The notes under the pieces are model-generated. The model did not search any database, was not told where the DNA came from, and saw only the letters and a program-made list of their open reading frames with translations. The position numbers and the translations under genes were made by a program. Shown here piece after piece: positions 10,559 to 22,850 of a stretch of DNA of 64,000 nt (its first letter is position 1; every line of letters starts with the position of its first letter). The DNA comes from Closterium sp. Naga37s-1 (taxonomy: Eukaryota > Streptophyta > Zygnematophyceae > Desmidiales > Closteriaceae). The stretch spans positions 1,836,001-1,900,000 of the forward strand of contig CANJKZ010000174.1 in assembly GCA_947471745.1 (NCBI GenBank), written 5' to 3'.

Positions 10559-12459
10559 CACCCCCATAGGCAAAGTGGGGGAGAACAAGTGGTCACAAGA
10601 CCAATCAAGAAGAGCAAGACAAGCTCAGGGTGGATCACAAAGTCACCACACATTCCGAGCACAAGCAAAGGGCCACAAGGCCAGTTCACATGCAGTGTAA
10701 TATACAAAAGAGAAACAAACAATACAGTGATCATACCCTAGCAAGTGCAAGCATGCATGTATATATATAGATCACAGTACAAGCAAAGTCACGCAGTAAG
10801 CAAGTGAGGCAAAGTAGGCACAAGGCCTAGCACAGTAACAAAACACTGATGATCACCAGGCGGAAGTGCCTTGGTGAAGACATCAGCAGTGTTGGCCCGA
10901 GTGGCCACGTACAGAAGACAAAGATGGCCACGCTGCTACAACTCTCGAGCAAGGAAGTATCGCAGAGCGATGTGCTTTGTTCTGTGCTCCAGTCTGTGCT
11001 CCTCACACAAGGCAATCATGGCCTTGTTGTCTACGTACAAAACTGGAGGCGAACGAGGCTGCTCTCCCAAGTCAGTCAGGAGGTAGGTGAGCCAGCGTAG
11101 CTCCTGTGCAGCCATGGCCCCAGCGTAGATCCCAGCCTCACAACTGGAGCTGAGAACCGAAGACAAGCGGGTAGACCGCCAGGAGACAGAGCCAGAGCCA
11201 AGGCCGAAGGTGTAACCCAGTGACGACCGCTGCGTAGCTGAGTCATCAACCCAGGAAGCGTCTGCGTGACCGGTGAGGACAACTGGACCCCGTCCTCCAA
11301 GCACGAGCCCCATGCCCGACGTACTGCACAAGTAACGCAGCACCCTCTTCGCAGCATCGCAGTGCACCTTTCGGTGCCTACCGGGAGCCACGTAGCGAGC
11401 CAAGGGGCTGAGAGGGTATGCGAGGTCGGGTCGAGTGCACGTCATCAGGTACATGAGGCAACCCACAAGCTCTGGGTACGGACCACTCGGCTCTACGAAC
11501 TCGTCCGAAGGTGGAGCTGAGAGCGAGTGGCTGGTAGACAGAGAAGTGGGCTGTGGCGAGGAGAACTGGAAGCCGAAGCGCTGAAGGACCTGGTGCACCA
11601 TGTGTGACTGAGTCAGAGTAATGGTGCGCCGAGCTCTGTCCCAGGTGATCTGCAAGCCAAGATAGCTGCGCAGTTCACCTAAGTCAGTGCAGGTGTGTCT
11701 CTTTTGCAGCTCCGACTTTACAAGGGTCAGTGCCTCAGTGTCAGAAGTGACAAAGACGAGGTCGTCGACGTAGCCAAGGACGTAGAAAGGCGGCAGGAAG
11801 GTGTCGGTGCGTAGAAACAGCGACGGGTCAGCAGTAGCAGGAGCAAACCCAAGAGCCGCAAGTGTAGTCCTCAGTGTATCGTGCCACTCGCGAGGCGCCC
11901 AACGGAGACCGTAGACTGGCCGCCGAAGACTCCATTGAGTACCTGCAGGAAAAGACTCAGTGAAACCAGGTGGGCGGCGTAACCAGATCTCCTCGTGCAG
12001 GCTGCCCTGCAGGAAAGCTGTTCTGAAGTCCAGAGAGTGCAACTCGTAGTCACGCTGAGCAGCGACGTGCAGCAACACCCGAAGAGTAGTCATCTTCGGG
12101 GTGGGGGAGAAGGTCTGGAAGTAGTCAACTACCTGTCGTTGACTGAAGCCTCAAGCAACGTAACGCGCCTTGAAAGCAGGCGGAGAACCCAGCGGCCGCT
12201 TCACCCTGAAGATCCACATGCCATCGACTATGTTCGCCCCAGGTGGGGGAACCTCGTCGACATAGGTGCCTGTGGACTTCCAGGATGCCATCTCGGCATC
12301 CATGGCTGCCTGCCACTGAGAGGAGTAAGGACCCGTAATCGCCTCTGTGTAAGAGCGCGGGGTCGGGATGTCTGGAGCATCCGGGTCTCCCTCAGGGGCA
12401 AGCAGCATGGAAGCGAAACGAGGTACAGCAGCTGCAAGAGACTCAAAGTCCTCCTGCCT

Positions 12460-13740
12460 GTCCTCAAGGACGTCCATGCCAAGAGCACACTCACCCCCGA
12501 CGGATGGAGGACTGGCAGACGCACACTCAGCAGCAAGAGCAGTGGCGTAGTCTAGACGACAGGCAGCAGCAAAGTCAAGCAGCTCAGCAACGAGAGCAGA
12601 CACTACAGCAGACTCAAAAGAAGGGACAGTGACAGCAGAGGCTAGGAGATGAGAGACAATGGGACTGGCAGCACGATCGCGGTCAGACTCAGGGTCAGGG
12701 ACCTCAGGAAGAGAGGACTCAGGGGGAGCAGGCAGAGGAACACGTAGAGGAACAGAGGAAGGACGAAGGGTCATAGCGTGCGTGCCAGGGACAGGAGGAG
12801 GACGCGAACGAGGAACGCGACGAGCAGTGCGAACAGGCGAGACAGGACGAGACATAGGCTCACGACGCTCTGTAAGACCGCCGGACTGCTCAGTGTAAGG
12901 AGAAGGAGCAGGCCGAGGAGAGGCTGGCTGTAACGGCAGCTGCGACTGGTCAGGCGAGGGACACAGGAGGGGAGGAGTAAGGGCAGCAGAAGGCGGGGTA
13001 CCAAGAACCTGCTGGAGCAGGGGAACGAAGTACGGTCGCGACCGCACAGCGCCACCAGGGTCAACAGCTCCAGCTCCTCTAGCTCCAGCACCTCCAACAC
13101 CAGGGCCTCCAACTCCAGCGCCTCCTGCGCCAGGGCCACCAACTCCAGCTCCTCCACCTCCAGCGCCACCAGCGCCAGTAGTACCAGACTCCGTAATCTC
13201 TCCAGCTCTAGTACCCTCAACACCACCAGTCCTAGCAGCTCCAGTACCCCAGGTACGAGCACCTCCAGGACCTGTGGTCGCAGAACCTCCAATAACACCA
13301 GCTGTAGCAGCAACTCCAGGATCTCCAAGTCCAGCAGGGCCAGCACCTCCAGCTCCAGAAGCTCCACTCCGAAGGCGCGTACGCCGAACAAACCACTCAC
13401 GCAACTGCTGCGGAGATAGGCTCGGCGAAGCACCAGCAAAACCTCCAGACGAAGCAGCACCCTGAGGCTCCGCACCTCCAGACTCCGCACCCTCCGACGC
13501 AACACCCCCAGGCTCAACACCCTCAAGCTCAGCACCCCCAGGCTCACCACCCCCAAATGCAACACCCCCAAGCTCAGCACCCCCAGTCTCAACACCCCCA
13601 GTCTCAACACCCCTAGACGCAGCACTCCCAGACGCAGCACCTCGAGCAGCACCTGAGTTGACAGCTACCTGAACAGGCGTAAGACCAGGGAGAGGGTCTA
13701 CCAGAGACACACCTGAGGGAGCAGGACCCTGGGGCGGGAG
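12460..13740 (-). CDS. Family A integrase-RT linker, low-complexity
   Basis: Between integrase and RT the family carries a long spacer translated as repeats of the GGAEPGGVE type, a QQLREWFVRR module (about 13400), Gly/Ala-rich repeats and Pro-rich segments, then a more conserved acidic stretch (ALGMDVLEDRQEDFESLA, about 12460) before RT. Copia elements normally have only a short variable linker here, so this is an expansion. No enzymatic role is evident; a flexible spacer or binding segment is a guess. Confidence 0.7.
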
Positions 13741-14449
13741 GGGGTCTACCGGAGGGCAAGGAAGAGCGGCGGGGGCAAGGGAGGGGCAGAGCGGTAGGGG
13801 AAGAGACGGTAAAAGGGAACCGACTCGTCAAACGTGACGTCCTGAGAAGGGAAGACACGGCGCGAGGTGGGGTGGTAAAACTGCCAGCCAGGCGCGTCGG
13901 GGACAAAGCCAAGGAAGACGCAGGGAATAGCACGGGGGGAGAGCTTGTCCACTGACATATCGCGAACAATGGCACGAGATCCCCAGACCCGGAACACGGA
14001 CGCATCGCCAACCTCCCCCGTCCAACGCAGTGTGGGCGAGGTCTCCGGCAAGGAGACACGGGGCCAGAGGTTGAGCTGACGCGCAGCGTACTGGACCGCA
14101 AACGGCCACAGAAAATGGGGAGCAGCCGCATGGATCATGGAGGTACGAGCGACCTCCATGACTAAGCCAATGCGGCGCTCAACAATCCCATTTTGCTGAG
14201 GGGAGTCCGGAAGCATTAACGACTGGAGAATGCCCTCCCCACGACAAAAGTCCCAAAAGAGGTTGGAGGAGAACTCACCACCTCTGTCAGAGTGCAGATG
14301 CAGGACAGGAAGGTCCTGGCCGAACCGCTCGCGGAGCTGGAGACGGACTGTGCGGATCCAAGGGATCAAGACATCAACGACCTAACCCTTGCTGCGCAAG
14401 GGGAAGACCGTGGTGTACCGCGTGTAGTCGTCAACTACCAGCAGAAATT

Positions 14450-16547
14450 AGCGCTTGCGGCTCTGTCCACTGACGCGGGCTGGGCCCCACACGTCCAAGT
14501 GGAGAGTCTGCAGGGGAGCAGTCGTCGGGGGAAACGAGGACGAGTGAGGAGCGGCGCGCTGCCGCCCCTCGACGCAAGGGAGGCAGGGCGGGGCAAGCGA
14601 GGGTGGCAGGGGAGGTTGAGACCTGGGGAGACCAGAGACAAGAAAACGAGAGTGCATGCCACGAAGGCGAGGCAGGGAGGGGTGACCCAGGCGGTGGTGC
14701 CACAGAAGAGTCTGGTGCGACAGGAGGCGAAACGAGCAAGAGGCGGCTACCTGACCTGACGCGGACACCTGAGCAGACGCAGCTACCTGAGAAGGCTCGG
14801 TAGCGAGTGTGTACAGACTCGACCCTGGCCGACGAGTGAACGTGGCCAGGTGACGGCCCGTCCGTGTGCACGTGCAGATCGACACCCGCTGACCCCCAGG
14901 AGTGGTGGTAGTGACCATCGCATCCTGGAGGGCAGCGGTACTCACCAAGTTCGTAGAGAACGAGGGGAGGTGAAGACCTGACAGTGAGCCGGACGGAACC
15001 GCCGGACACGGTAGGACAGTGGAGGAACGGGCCACGACTGGTCCCCCGGAGGGGTCAGCCAGTCGGACCAGGACAGGTGCAGGAAGAGGAGTGAGGGTGG
15101 TGCTGTCACGAAAGAAACAGCGCGAGGCGCCTGAGTCCAACGTGAAGGTGTGCAAGGCCTCAGCAAGTGCAGTATCAGGGAGAGTACTAGACTCACTAGC
15201 ACCTAGAGCAGCAGCGGCTATACCTGGGTCAGGCGGCACACACTGGTAACAGTCACCCTCAGCACTAACAGAGAGAATAGCATCAAAGTCTAGGTCAAAG
15301 ATAGCAATCCTAGACTTAAGCAGATCTGCCCAGCGAGGGAGCGCGACGTCGTCACCAAACTCAGCACGCCAAGCGTCGTCGAGGCAGGAGAAGCAGTGGT
15401 GCTGAGTGTGGAGCCTCCCGCAAGTCTGACCAGCACGGTCACCCGTACGAATGACATACGGGCAACTACCCCCAGACGCCCTACGCAGAAACCACTCACG
15501 AAGCTGCTGGGGAGACGGGGTCTCGCCCCGACGCTGCTGCTGCTGACGTTGGCCACCCCCAGAACCGACACGCCGAGCTCCAGTCCCACCGCCAATAGTC
15601 CCACCGCCTCCACTGCCGCCACTCCCACCGCTGCCTCCACCACCGCCACCAGAGCCCCCACTCCCACCAACAGTCCCACCACCGCCACCACCTCCATTGC
15701 TGCCCCCACCACCACTCCCGCTCCCACCTCCACCACCGCCGCTGCCACCACCACCACCCCGGCCACCCTTGCCCTTGCCGCTGCGGCGCTTCGCACTAGC
15801 AGAAGCAGCCCCGATGTCCTCAGGAACAGAGATATCTGAAGCAGCAGCAGAGGCGTAGGAGGGGGCAAGGGGGGAGGGGGAACACCCCTCAAAGAAGGGC
15901 GGGCGCGGAGTGCCACGAGCAGCACCTACAGCAACTGCTCTAGTCTCAGCTGCGAGGAGATGCTGCTCGAGGAGGTCAATAGTGAGGGAGGTGGGGTCAA
16001 GAGAGAGGAAGTGGTCCCTGACAGAGCGAAGAGAGTCAGGGAGGCGGGTGACTATAAAGTAGAGAGTGATGTACATCGGGGGCGGGTTCCTGTCAAGGAA
16101 CTCAGCAGGAACGGCAGCGCGGTAGTGAGCGTCACTAGCACGAAGGTGGGAAACCAGGTCCTCGACTGTGGTAAAGGCGGACAGCTCGGGGAACAGGTAG
16201 GGCAGAAGGAGGCGGCCTAGAGCAGCAGTGGCAGGGGAGGGGTAGCGGGCGACTACAGCGTCGTACAGCGCCTGTGCTGTCCTGTGCTGTCCGAAGTGAG
16301 CGCATTCAGCTAATGGTAGGTGGTTGCGAATGGCTAAGCGGGCAGCAGCGTCGCGAGTAAGCCACTGTGAGCGAGTCCAACTGTCAGCTGTGGCAGGAGG
16401 GGCAGTAGCAGCTCCTGACGCTAGGTCAAATTGCGAGACACTGTCCTTAGAATCACTCTGTAGGTACAGCTGCAGGTCGTCAAGCCATGTGTCAAACTGA
16501 ACTGGTCTACCCTCATGATCAAACGCAAGGACCCGAAGCGAAGCCAT
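14450..16547 (-). CDS. Family A gag, zinc motif, protease and GAG-pre-integrase region
   Basis: Domain extent in a fossil element. The gag begins MASLRVLAFDHEGRP and contains the capsid-like block WLDDLQLYLQSDSKD...LTRDAAARLAIRNHLP. A Gly-rich tract (GGGGGSGG type) follows, then SPQQLREWF and the zinc motif CPYVIRTGDRAGQTCG...H....C. Protease has FTLDSGASRCFF, and the HHRLGHPSLPRLR block introduces integrase. Gag builds the particle and the protease would cut the polyprotein. Confidence 0.85.
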
Positions 16548-16599
16548 AGCTGTGCAGTGCGTAGGAGCAGAAGTAGCAGTTGTAGCAGTAGCAGTAGCA

Positions 16600-17610
16600 G
16601 CTGTAGCAGGAGCAGCAGTGACAGTGGGGCTAAGAGGCCGAGGGGGTAGGGGTCGAGTGGGCCGAGTGCTCGGGCTAGAGACGAGGCCGGGCGCGGGGCT
16701 AGGGGCCGACGGGGCTGGGTGCGGGGCTAAGGGTCGACAGGTGGCCGGGCGCGGGCTAGGGACGGGGCTGGGCGCGGGGCTAGGGGCCGACAGGGGGCCG
16801 GGCGCGGGCTGGGGACGGGGCCAGGCGCGGGCTAGGGACGGGGCCGGGCGCGGGCTAGGGACGGGGCCGGGCGCGGGCTAGGAGTCGTCGTGGGGGCCGG
16901 GCGCGGGCTAGGGACGGGGCCGGGAGCGGGGCTAGGGGCCGACAGGGGGGGGGGGGGGGGGCGGGCGCGGGCTAGGAACGGGGCCGAGCGCGGGCTAGGG
17001 GTCGTCGTGGGGGCCGGGCGCGGGCTAGGGACGGGGCTGGGCGCGAGGCTAGGGGCCAACGTGGGAGCCGGGCGCGGGCTAGGGACGGGGCTGGGCGCGG
17101 GCTAGGGAGCGACGGGGCCGGGCGCGGGCTAGGGACGGGGCCGGGCGCTGGGCTAGGGTCGAGGCCGGGCGCGGGGCTAAGGGTCGACGGGGCTGGGCGT
17201 GGGCTAGGGACGGGGCCGGGTGCTGGGCTAGGGGCCGACGGGGCCGGGCGCGGGCTAGGGACGGGGCCGGGCACGGGGCTAGGGGCTGACGGGGCCGGGC
17301 GCGGGCTAGGAACGGGGCCGGGTGCGGGGCGAGGGGCCGACGGGGCCGGGCGCGGGCTAGGGACGGGGCCGGGCGCTGGGCTAGGGGTCGAGGGGCCGTG
17401 GGCTAGGGGTCGACGGGCCGCGTAGGCTAGGGGCGACGGGCCGGGCGCGTAGACTAGGGGCGCCGGGCCGTGCGCGCGTAGGCTAGGGGCAACGGGCCGG
17501 GCTCGTAGGCTAGGGTCGACGGGCCGGGCGCGCGTAAGCTAGGGTCGACGGGCCGGGCGCATAGGTTAGGGTCGACGGGCCTAGGGGCGACGGGCCTAGG
17601 GGGGGTACTA
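16600..17610 (-). repeat. GC-rich leader tandem array of family A element
   Basis: Irregular 25-35 bp units with the core GGGCTAGGGACGGGGCCGGGC (plus-strand words GGGCTAGGG and GGGGCCGGGCGCGG) lie between primer site and gag. The unit is unlike those of the other leaders in this window. Confidence 0.9.
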
Positions 17611-17654
17611 GCAGCGTAGCAGGTGGTGGGCCCAAGGAACCTGCTCTGATTCCA

Positions 17655-17786
17655 TGTCAAAATAACGAACAAGAATGAATGAACTAGCAAACAGTTGGGT
17701 ACAAGTACTAACCCTAATTGGGTTGTACCCCTTATGGGCTACCCCACTATAGCCTACACAAATGTAAAAGCTATAATGTTCTGACA
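17655..17786 (-). repeat. 5' LTR of minus-strand family A element (132 bp)
   Basis: Plus-strand ends TGTCAAAATA and GTTCTGACA, with the primer site to its left. On its right it abuts, without spacer, the LTR remnant of the plus-strand element that starts at 17787. Confidence 0.88.
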
Positions 17787-17939
17787 CTTTCATAGTTCAT
17801 TCATTCTCGTTCAGTATTCTGACATGGTCTCAGAGCAGGTCCTTCCATAGGACCGTTTTTTTAGGGCCCACCACAGAGCTGCCCCACTCACTGCCCTGCT
17901 GCCCTGCCCTAACAGGGCGCCGTCCTGCTGGTCCACGTG

Positions 17940-18590
17940 CCGCCCTTTGCAGCCCGTCGCGCCGCCCTTAGCAGCCTGCGAGCCGCCCCTGCAGCCCACG
18001 CACCGCCCCTGAAGCAAGCGCTCCGCCCCTGCAGCCCCCGCGCCGCCTCTGCAGCCCTGCGCGCCGCCCCTACAGCCCCGCGCGCCGCCCCTGCAGCCCG
18101 CGCGCCGCCCCTACAGCCCCGCGCGCCGCCTTTGCAGCCCCGCGCGCCGCCCTTGCAGCCCCCGCGCCGCCCCTGCAGCCCTGCGCGCTGCCTTTGCAGC
18201 CCCGCGCGCCGCCCCTTGCTGCCCGCCCGTCGCCCCTACGGCCCGCTAGCCGCCCCTTGAGGCCCGCGTGCCGCCTCTGCAGCCCCGCGCGCCGCCCCTG
18301 CAGCCCACGCGCCGCCCCTGCAGCCCCGCGCGCCGCCCCTGCAGCCCCGCGCGCCACCCCTATGGCCCGCTCGCAACCCCTTGAGGCCCGCGCTCCGCCC
18401 CTTGCAGCCCGCGCGCCGCCCCTTGCAGCCTGCGCACCGCCCTCTGGCAGCCCGCTCGCTGCCCCTTTGCATGCCCGCCCTGCTGCTTGCACCGCCCGGC
18501 TCCTGCCCGCCCTGCTGCTGGCCACCCTAGCTGTGCGCCGCCCTGCCCTGCCTACGTGCTGCTCTGCTGGCAATGCGCCACCCTGCTCTG
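17940..18590 (+). repeat. GC-rich leader tandem array
   Basis: Units of about 18-24 bp with the core CGCGCCGCCCCTGCAGCCC repeat some 25-30 times between primer site and gag start. The unit differs from the arrays at 16600-17610 and 32690-33570. Confidence 0.9.
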
Positions 18591-21500
18591 CCCGCTATGG
18601 CTTCTCTCCGTGTCCTCACGTTTGATCATGAGGGTCGTCCGATCCAGTTCGACACGTGGCTCGACGACTTACAGTTGTACCTACAGAGCGACTCTAGAGA
18701 CAGCGTTTCGTTTTTTTACCACACGTCTGGAGCCTCTCTTGCCCCTCCCGCCACAGCTGACAGTGCTACTCGCTCACAGTGGCCTACCTGTGACGCTGCT
18801 GCTCGCTGAGTCTGAGGGTGCGGGGTCTAGGGGTGCTGAGCCAGGTGGTGCGGAGCCTGGGGGTGCTGAGCCTGCGGGTGCGGAGCCTGTGGGTGCTGAG
18901 CCTGAGGGTGCAGAGCCTGGGGGTGCTGAGTCTGAGGTTGCGGAGTCTGGGGGCGCTGAGCCTAGGGGTACTGCTTCTTCTGGAGGTCTTGCTGGTGCCT
19001 CGCCATGCCTGTCTCCCCAGCCGGAGCCTCTCTCCCCATAGCAGCTGCGCGAGTGGTTTGCTCGGTGCACACGCCTTCGGAGTGGAGCTGCCGGAGCTGG
19101 AGACTCTGCCACTGGAGGCACTGGAGCTGGAGGTGCTGGAGCTACTACTCTTCAAGGTGCTGGAGTTCCTGCTGGAGCTGGAGGTCACGGAGGTGCTGGA
19201 GCTGCTGGTTCTGGAGGTGCTCGTACTAGAGATACTGGAGCTGCCGAAGCTGGTGGAGCTGCAGGAGTTGGAGCTGGAGACACTGGCGCTGGTGGCGCTG
19301 GAGCTGGAGGCACTGGAGCTTCTGGTCCTGGAGGTACTGGAGCTGCTGGAGCTAGAGGTGCTGCAGGAGTTGGAGCTGGAGGCACTGGAGCTGGAGCTGC
19401 TGGAGGTACTGGAGCCACTGGTCCCGGAGGTGCTCGTACTGGAGGTACTGCAGCTGCTGGAGCTGGTGGTGCTGCAGGAGTTGGAGCTGGGGGCACTGGC
19501 GCAGGAGCTGCTGGAGGTACTCGAGCTGCTGGAGCTGGTGGTCTTGTAGGCGTTGGAGCTGGAGACACCGGAGCTGGAGGCGCTGGCCCTGAGGGTGCTA
19601 GTGCTGTTGGTGCTGGTTCTGGAGACACTGGACGGCCGCGACCGTACTTCGTTCCCCTGCTTCACCAGGTCCTTGGTCTCCCGTCTTCTCCTGGCTTTAC
19701 TCCTCCCTTACTGTGACCACCGCCTGACCAGTCGCAGCCGCCGTTACAGCCAACTTCCCCACTGCTTGCTCCTTCTCCTTACACTGAGCAGACCGGAGGT
19801 CTTACAGAGCGCCATGAGCCTGTGTCTCCTCCTACCTCACCTGTTCGCGCTGTTTGCACAGGTCGTCGTGTTCCTCGTCTGTGTCCACCTCCTGTCCCCG
19901 GCACGCACCATATGGCACTTCGTGCTTCCTCTGTTCCACAGCGTGTCCCCCTACTGCCTCCCCCTACGTCCTCTCTTGCTGACGGTCCGGACCCTGAGTC
20001 TGATTTAGTTCGTGCTGCCAGTCCTACAGTCCCTTATCTTCTAGCCACTGTTGTCACTGACCCTTCGTTTGAGTCTGCTCCTCCGCCTGCCCTAGTTGCT
20101 GAGCTTGTTGACTTTGCGGCCGCCTCTCGTCTCGACTACGCCGCTAGTCTTGTTGCTGAGTCTAAGTCTGACTGTCCTCCGTCCGTCAGGGGTGACTGTG
20201 CTCTTGGCACGGACGTCCTTGAGGACAGGCAGGAGGACTTTGAGTGTTTTGCAGCTGCTGTACCTTATCTCATGTCCATGCTTATTGCACTTGAGGGAGA
20301 CCCGGATGCACCAGACATCCGGACCCCGCGCTCTTACGCAGAGGCGATCATGGGTCCCTACTCCTCTCAGAGGCAGACAGCCATGGACGCAGAGATGGCA
20401 TCCTGGAAGTCCACAGGCACTTATGTCGATGCCGTTCCACCTCCTGGGGCGAACATAGTCGATGGCATGTGGATTTTCGGGGTGAAGCGGCCGTCGGGTT
20501 CTCCGCCTGCCTTCAAGGCTCGTTACGGTGCACGAGGCTTCAGATAGTGACAGGGAGTTGACTTCTTCCAGACCTTCTCCCCTACCCCGAAGATGACTAC
20601 TCTTTGGGTACTGCTGCACGTCGCTGCTCAGCGTGACTACGAGCTTCGCTCTCTTGACTTCAGCACAGCTTTCTTACAGAGCAACCTACACGAGGAGATC
20701 TAGATGTGCCGCCCACCAAGCTTCACTGGGTGGTTTCCTGCAGGTATCCAGTGGAGCCTTCAGCAGCTAGTCTACGGTCTCCGCCAGGCGCCTTGCGAGT
20801 GGCACGACACACTGAGGAATACACTTGCGGCTCTGGGGTTTACTCCTTCTACTGCTCACCCGTCGCTGTTTCTACGAACCGACAATTCACTGCCGCCGTT
20901 CTACGTCCTCGTGTACGTTGACGACTTGGTCTTCGCCACTACTGATACGGAGGCACAGGCCCTTGTGAAGTCGGAGCTGCAGAAGAGAGACACCTGTACT
21001 GACCTGGGTGAACTGCGCAGCTATCTTGGCTTGCAGATCACCCGGGACAGAGCACGGCACACCATCACCCTGACTCTGTCACACATGGTGCACCAGGTCC
21101 TTCAGCGCTTCAGCTTCTGGTACTCCTCGCCACACTCCACTCCTCTGCCTACCGGTCACTCGCTCTCAGCTTCACCTCCGGACGAGTCCGTAGAGCCGAG
21201 TGGCCCGTATCCAGAGCCTGTGGGCTGCCTCATGTACCTTATGACCTGCACTCGACCTGACCTTGCCTACCCTCTAAGCATCCTGGCACGCTACGTTGCG
21301 CCCGGGAGACACTGACCAGTGCACTGGGAGGCTGCTAAGAGGTTGTTGCGCTACTTGTGCAGTACGTTGGGCATGAGGCTCGTGCTTGGAGGACAGGGTC
21401 CAGTTGTCCTCACTGGACACGCAGACGCTTCTTGGGTTGACGACTTGGCTACGTAGCGGTCGTCACAGGGTTACACTTTCAGCCTTGGCTCCGGCTCTGT

Positions 21501-22120
21501 TTCTTGGCGGTCTACCCGCTCGTCTTCGGTTCTCAGTTCCAGTAATGAGGCTGAGATCTACGCAGGGGCCATGGCTGCACAGGAGTTACGCTGGCTCACC
21601 TACCTGCTGACCGACTTGGGAGAGCGGCCTCGTTCTTCTCCAATTCTGTACGTAGACAACAAGGCCATGATTGCCTTGTGTCAGGAGCAGAGACTGGAGC
21701 ACAGAATGAAGCACATCGCTCTGCGTTATTTCCTTGCTCGTGAGTTGCAGCAGCGTGGTCAGCTTCGTCTTGCTTACGTGGCCACTAGGGCCAACACTGC
21801 TGATATATTCACCAAGGCACTTCAGTCTGGTGATCATCAGCGCTTCTCTACTGTTTTAGGCCTTGTTCCTACTTTGCCTCACTTGCTGACCGCATGACTT
21901 TGCTTGTACTGTGATCTATATATTTAGCATGCTTACACTTGCTAGGGTATGATCATAGTACTGTTTGTTCTCTTTTATATAACTCTGCATGTGAACTGGC
22001 CTTGTGGCCTTTGCTTGTGCTCGGAATGTGTGGTGACTTCGTGATCCATCCTGAGCTTGCTTTGCTTTTCTTGATTGGTCTTGTGACCACTTGTTCTCCC
22101 CCACTTTGCCTATTGGGGTG

Positions 22121-22245
22121 TGTCAAAATGTTATATTGCTTACGTTGTGTAGGCTATAGTGCCCATAAGGGGTACAACCCAATTAGGGTTAGTACTTGTA
22201 CCCAACTCTTTCATAGTTCATTCATTCTCGTTCAGTATTCTGACA
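22121..22245 (+). repeat. 3' LTR of plus-strand family A element (125 bp)
   Basis: Starts TGTCAAAATG after the polypurine word TTGGGGTG and ends GTATTCTGACA. The last 38 bp equal the 5' remnant at 17787-17824. Confidence 0.88.
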
Positions 22246-22850
22246 GTGGGATATATGCAGGAAGCTGAACGTTGTGTGCCCCGGTGTCGATGATCGCTTG
22301 TCGTACCGGCAATCCTCCCGCTGTCAGGCTCCCCTTCTCCACGATAAGCAGTGACGCTTGGCAGACCAGCCTCTCGTTGGGACGACTCCGCATATCATTG
22401 GTCAACGCGTGCCCTCGCTGGTTGATCCTCCAGCTCGGGCCACTTGTTGCGTCACTCTCCTACGATTGACTGTTGTGTGGTCGCATATCAATTTCGGCTC
22501 GCCCTCTAGGGTAGGCCATCGCTGCATGCTCTCACCGGTAATCATCCTCCCCCTCCTCCTCATCCTTTACTTCCTCGTATGCCAGCATCGCTCTTGTCTT
22601 GCTCTTGGCCATGGGTTGCAACTTCTCAAGCCTCAGCTGCAGTTTCTTAACCTCGGCCTGTTGCTCTTCACGCGTTGCAACTACGTCAGCGGTCTAGGCA
22701 AGAAATCCTGCTCTGCAACGTCACAGAATTCAGCGAAATCCTTGCCGACCGAGGTCGGGGTCCTACAACCGCAACAACTGGGAACACCATACTTGTGGGA
22801 CGAACGAGCATGCCAGGATACGTGCTATCACCACGAATGCTGATGTCGCT
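22246..22850 (-). mobile_element. Ty3/gypsy-like gag-protease remnant
   Basis: On the minus strand one frame reads REEQQAEVKKLQLRLEKLQ (coiled-coil-like, near 22650-22690) and then an acidic EEVKDEEEGEDD stretch (near 22560). Further left comes a protease-like segment with RQAIIDTGAHNVQLP (near 22270-22310), where DTGA matches the catalytic motif of retroviral-type aspartic proteases. The piece is short and broken; family assignment rests on neighbours and the protease motif only. Confidence 0.45.

Larger units (their letters stand above)
10475..17786 (-). mobile_element. Ty1/copia family A, nearly full-length
   Basis: Minus-strand order: 132-bp 5' LTR (17786-17655), primer site (TGGAATCAGAGCAGG, from 17654), GC-rich leader array (about 17600-16560), gag (from an ATG at 16547), atypical zinc motif (about 15480), protease with LDSGASRCFF (about 15130), GAG-pre-integrase HHRLGHP (about 14690), integrase with LHSDRGGEFSS (about 14280), low-complexity linker (about 13740-12450), RT (about 12330-11560), RNase H (about 11270-10800), 3' untranslated block, polypurine tract and a 3' LTR remnant (10558-10475). 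About four breaks are apparent in the coding part, and the left LTR is incomplete where it meets the telomere-type repeat. Confidence 0.9.
17787..22245 (+). mobile_element. Ty1/copia family A, shortened copy
   Basis: Parts in order: 5' LTR remnant (17787-17824), primer site TGGTCTCAGAGCAGG (from 17825), leader with GGGCCCACC (near 17870) and a GC-rich array (17940-18590), the beginning of gag (ATG near 18597, LTFDHEGRPIQFDTWLDD), linker repeats with QQLREWF (about 18800-20250), RT (about 20330-21100, with YVDDLVFA near 20915), RNase H (about 21400-21890, with LYVDNKAMIAL near 21650), a 3' untranslated block and a complete 125-bp 3' LTR (22121-22245). Protease and integrase were not recognised. 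It is a broken copy with about half a dozen lesions. Confidence 0.88.

Noticed and set aside
12771-13652. Leu/Val/Glu-rich frame of nearly 300 codons antiparallel or shifted to the linker
   Set aside because: Shadow frame of the 9-15 bp periodic linker repeat; the GGAEPGG frame is the one continuous with conserved copia sequence.
16552-17690. Open frames in the GC-rich leader of a family A element
   Set aside because: Products of the tandem unit; the equivalent leaders of other copies have unrelated units and frames.
17937-18625. Ala/Pro/Arg-rich frames on both strands
   Set aside because: Leader tandem array between primer site and gag; not conserved in other copies.
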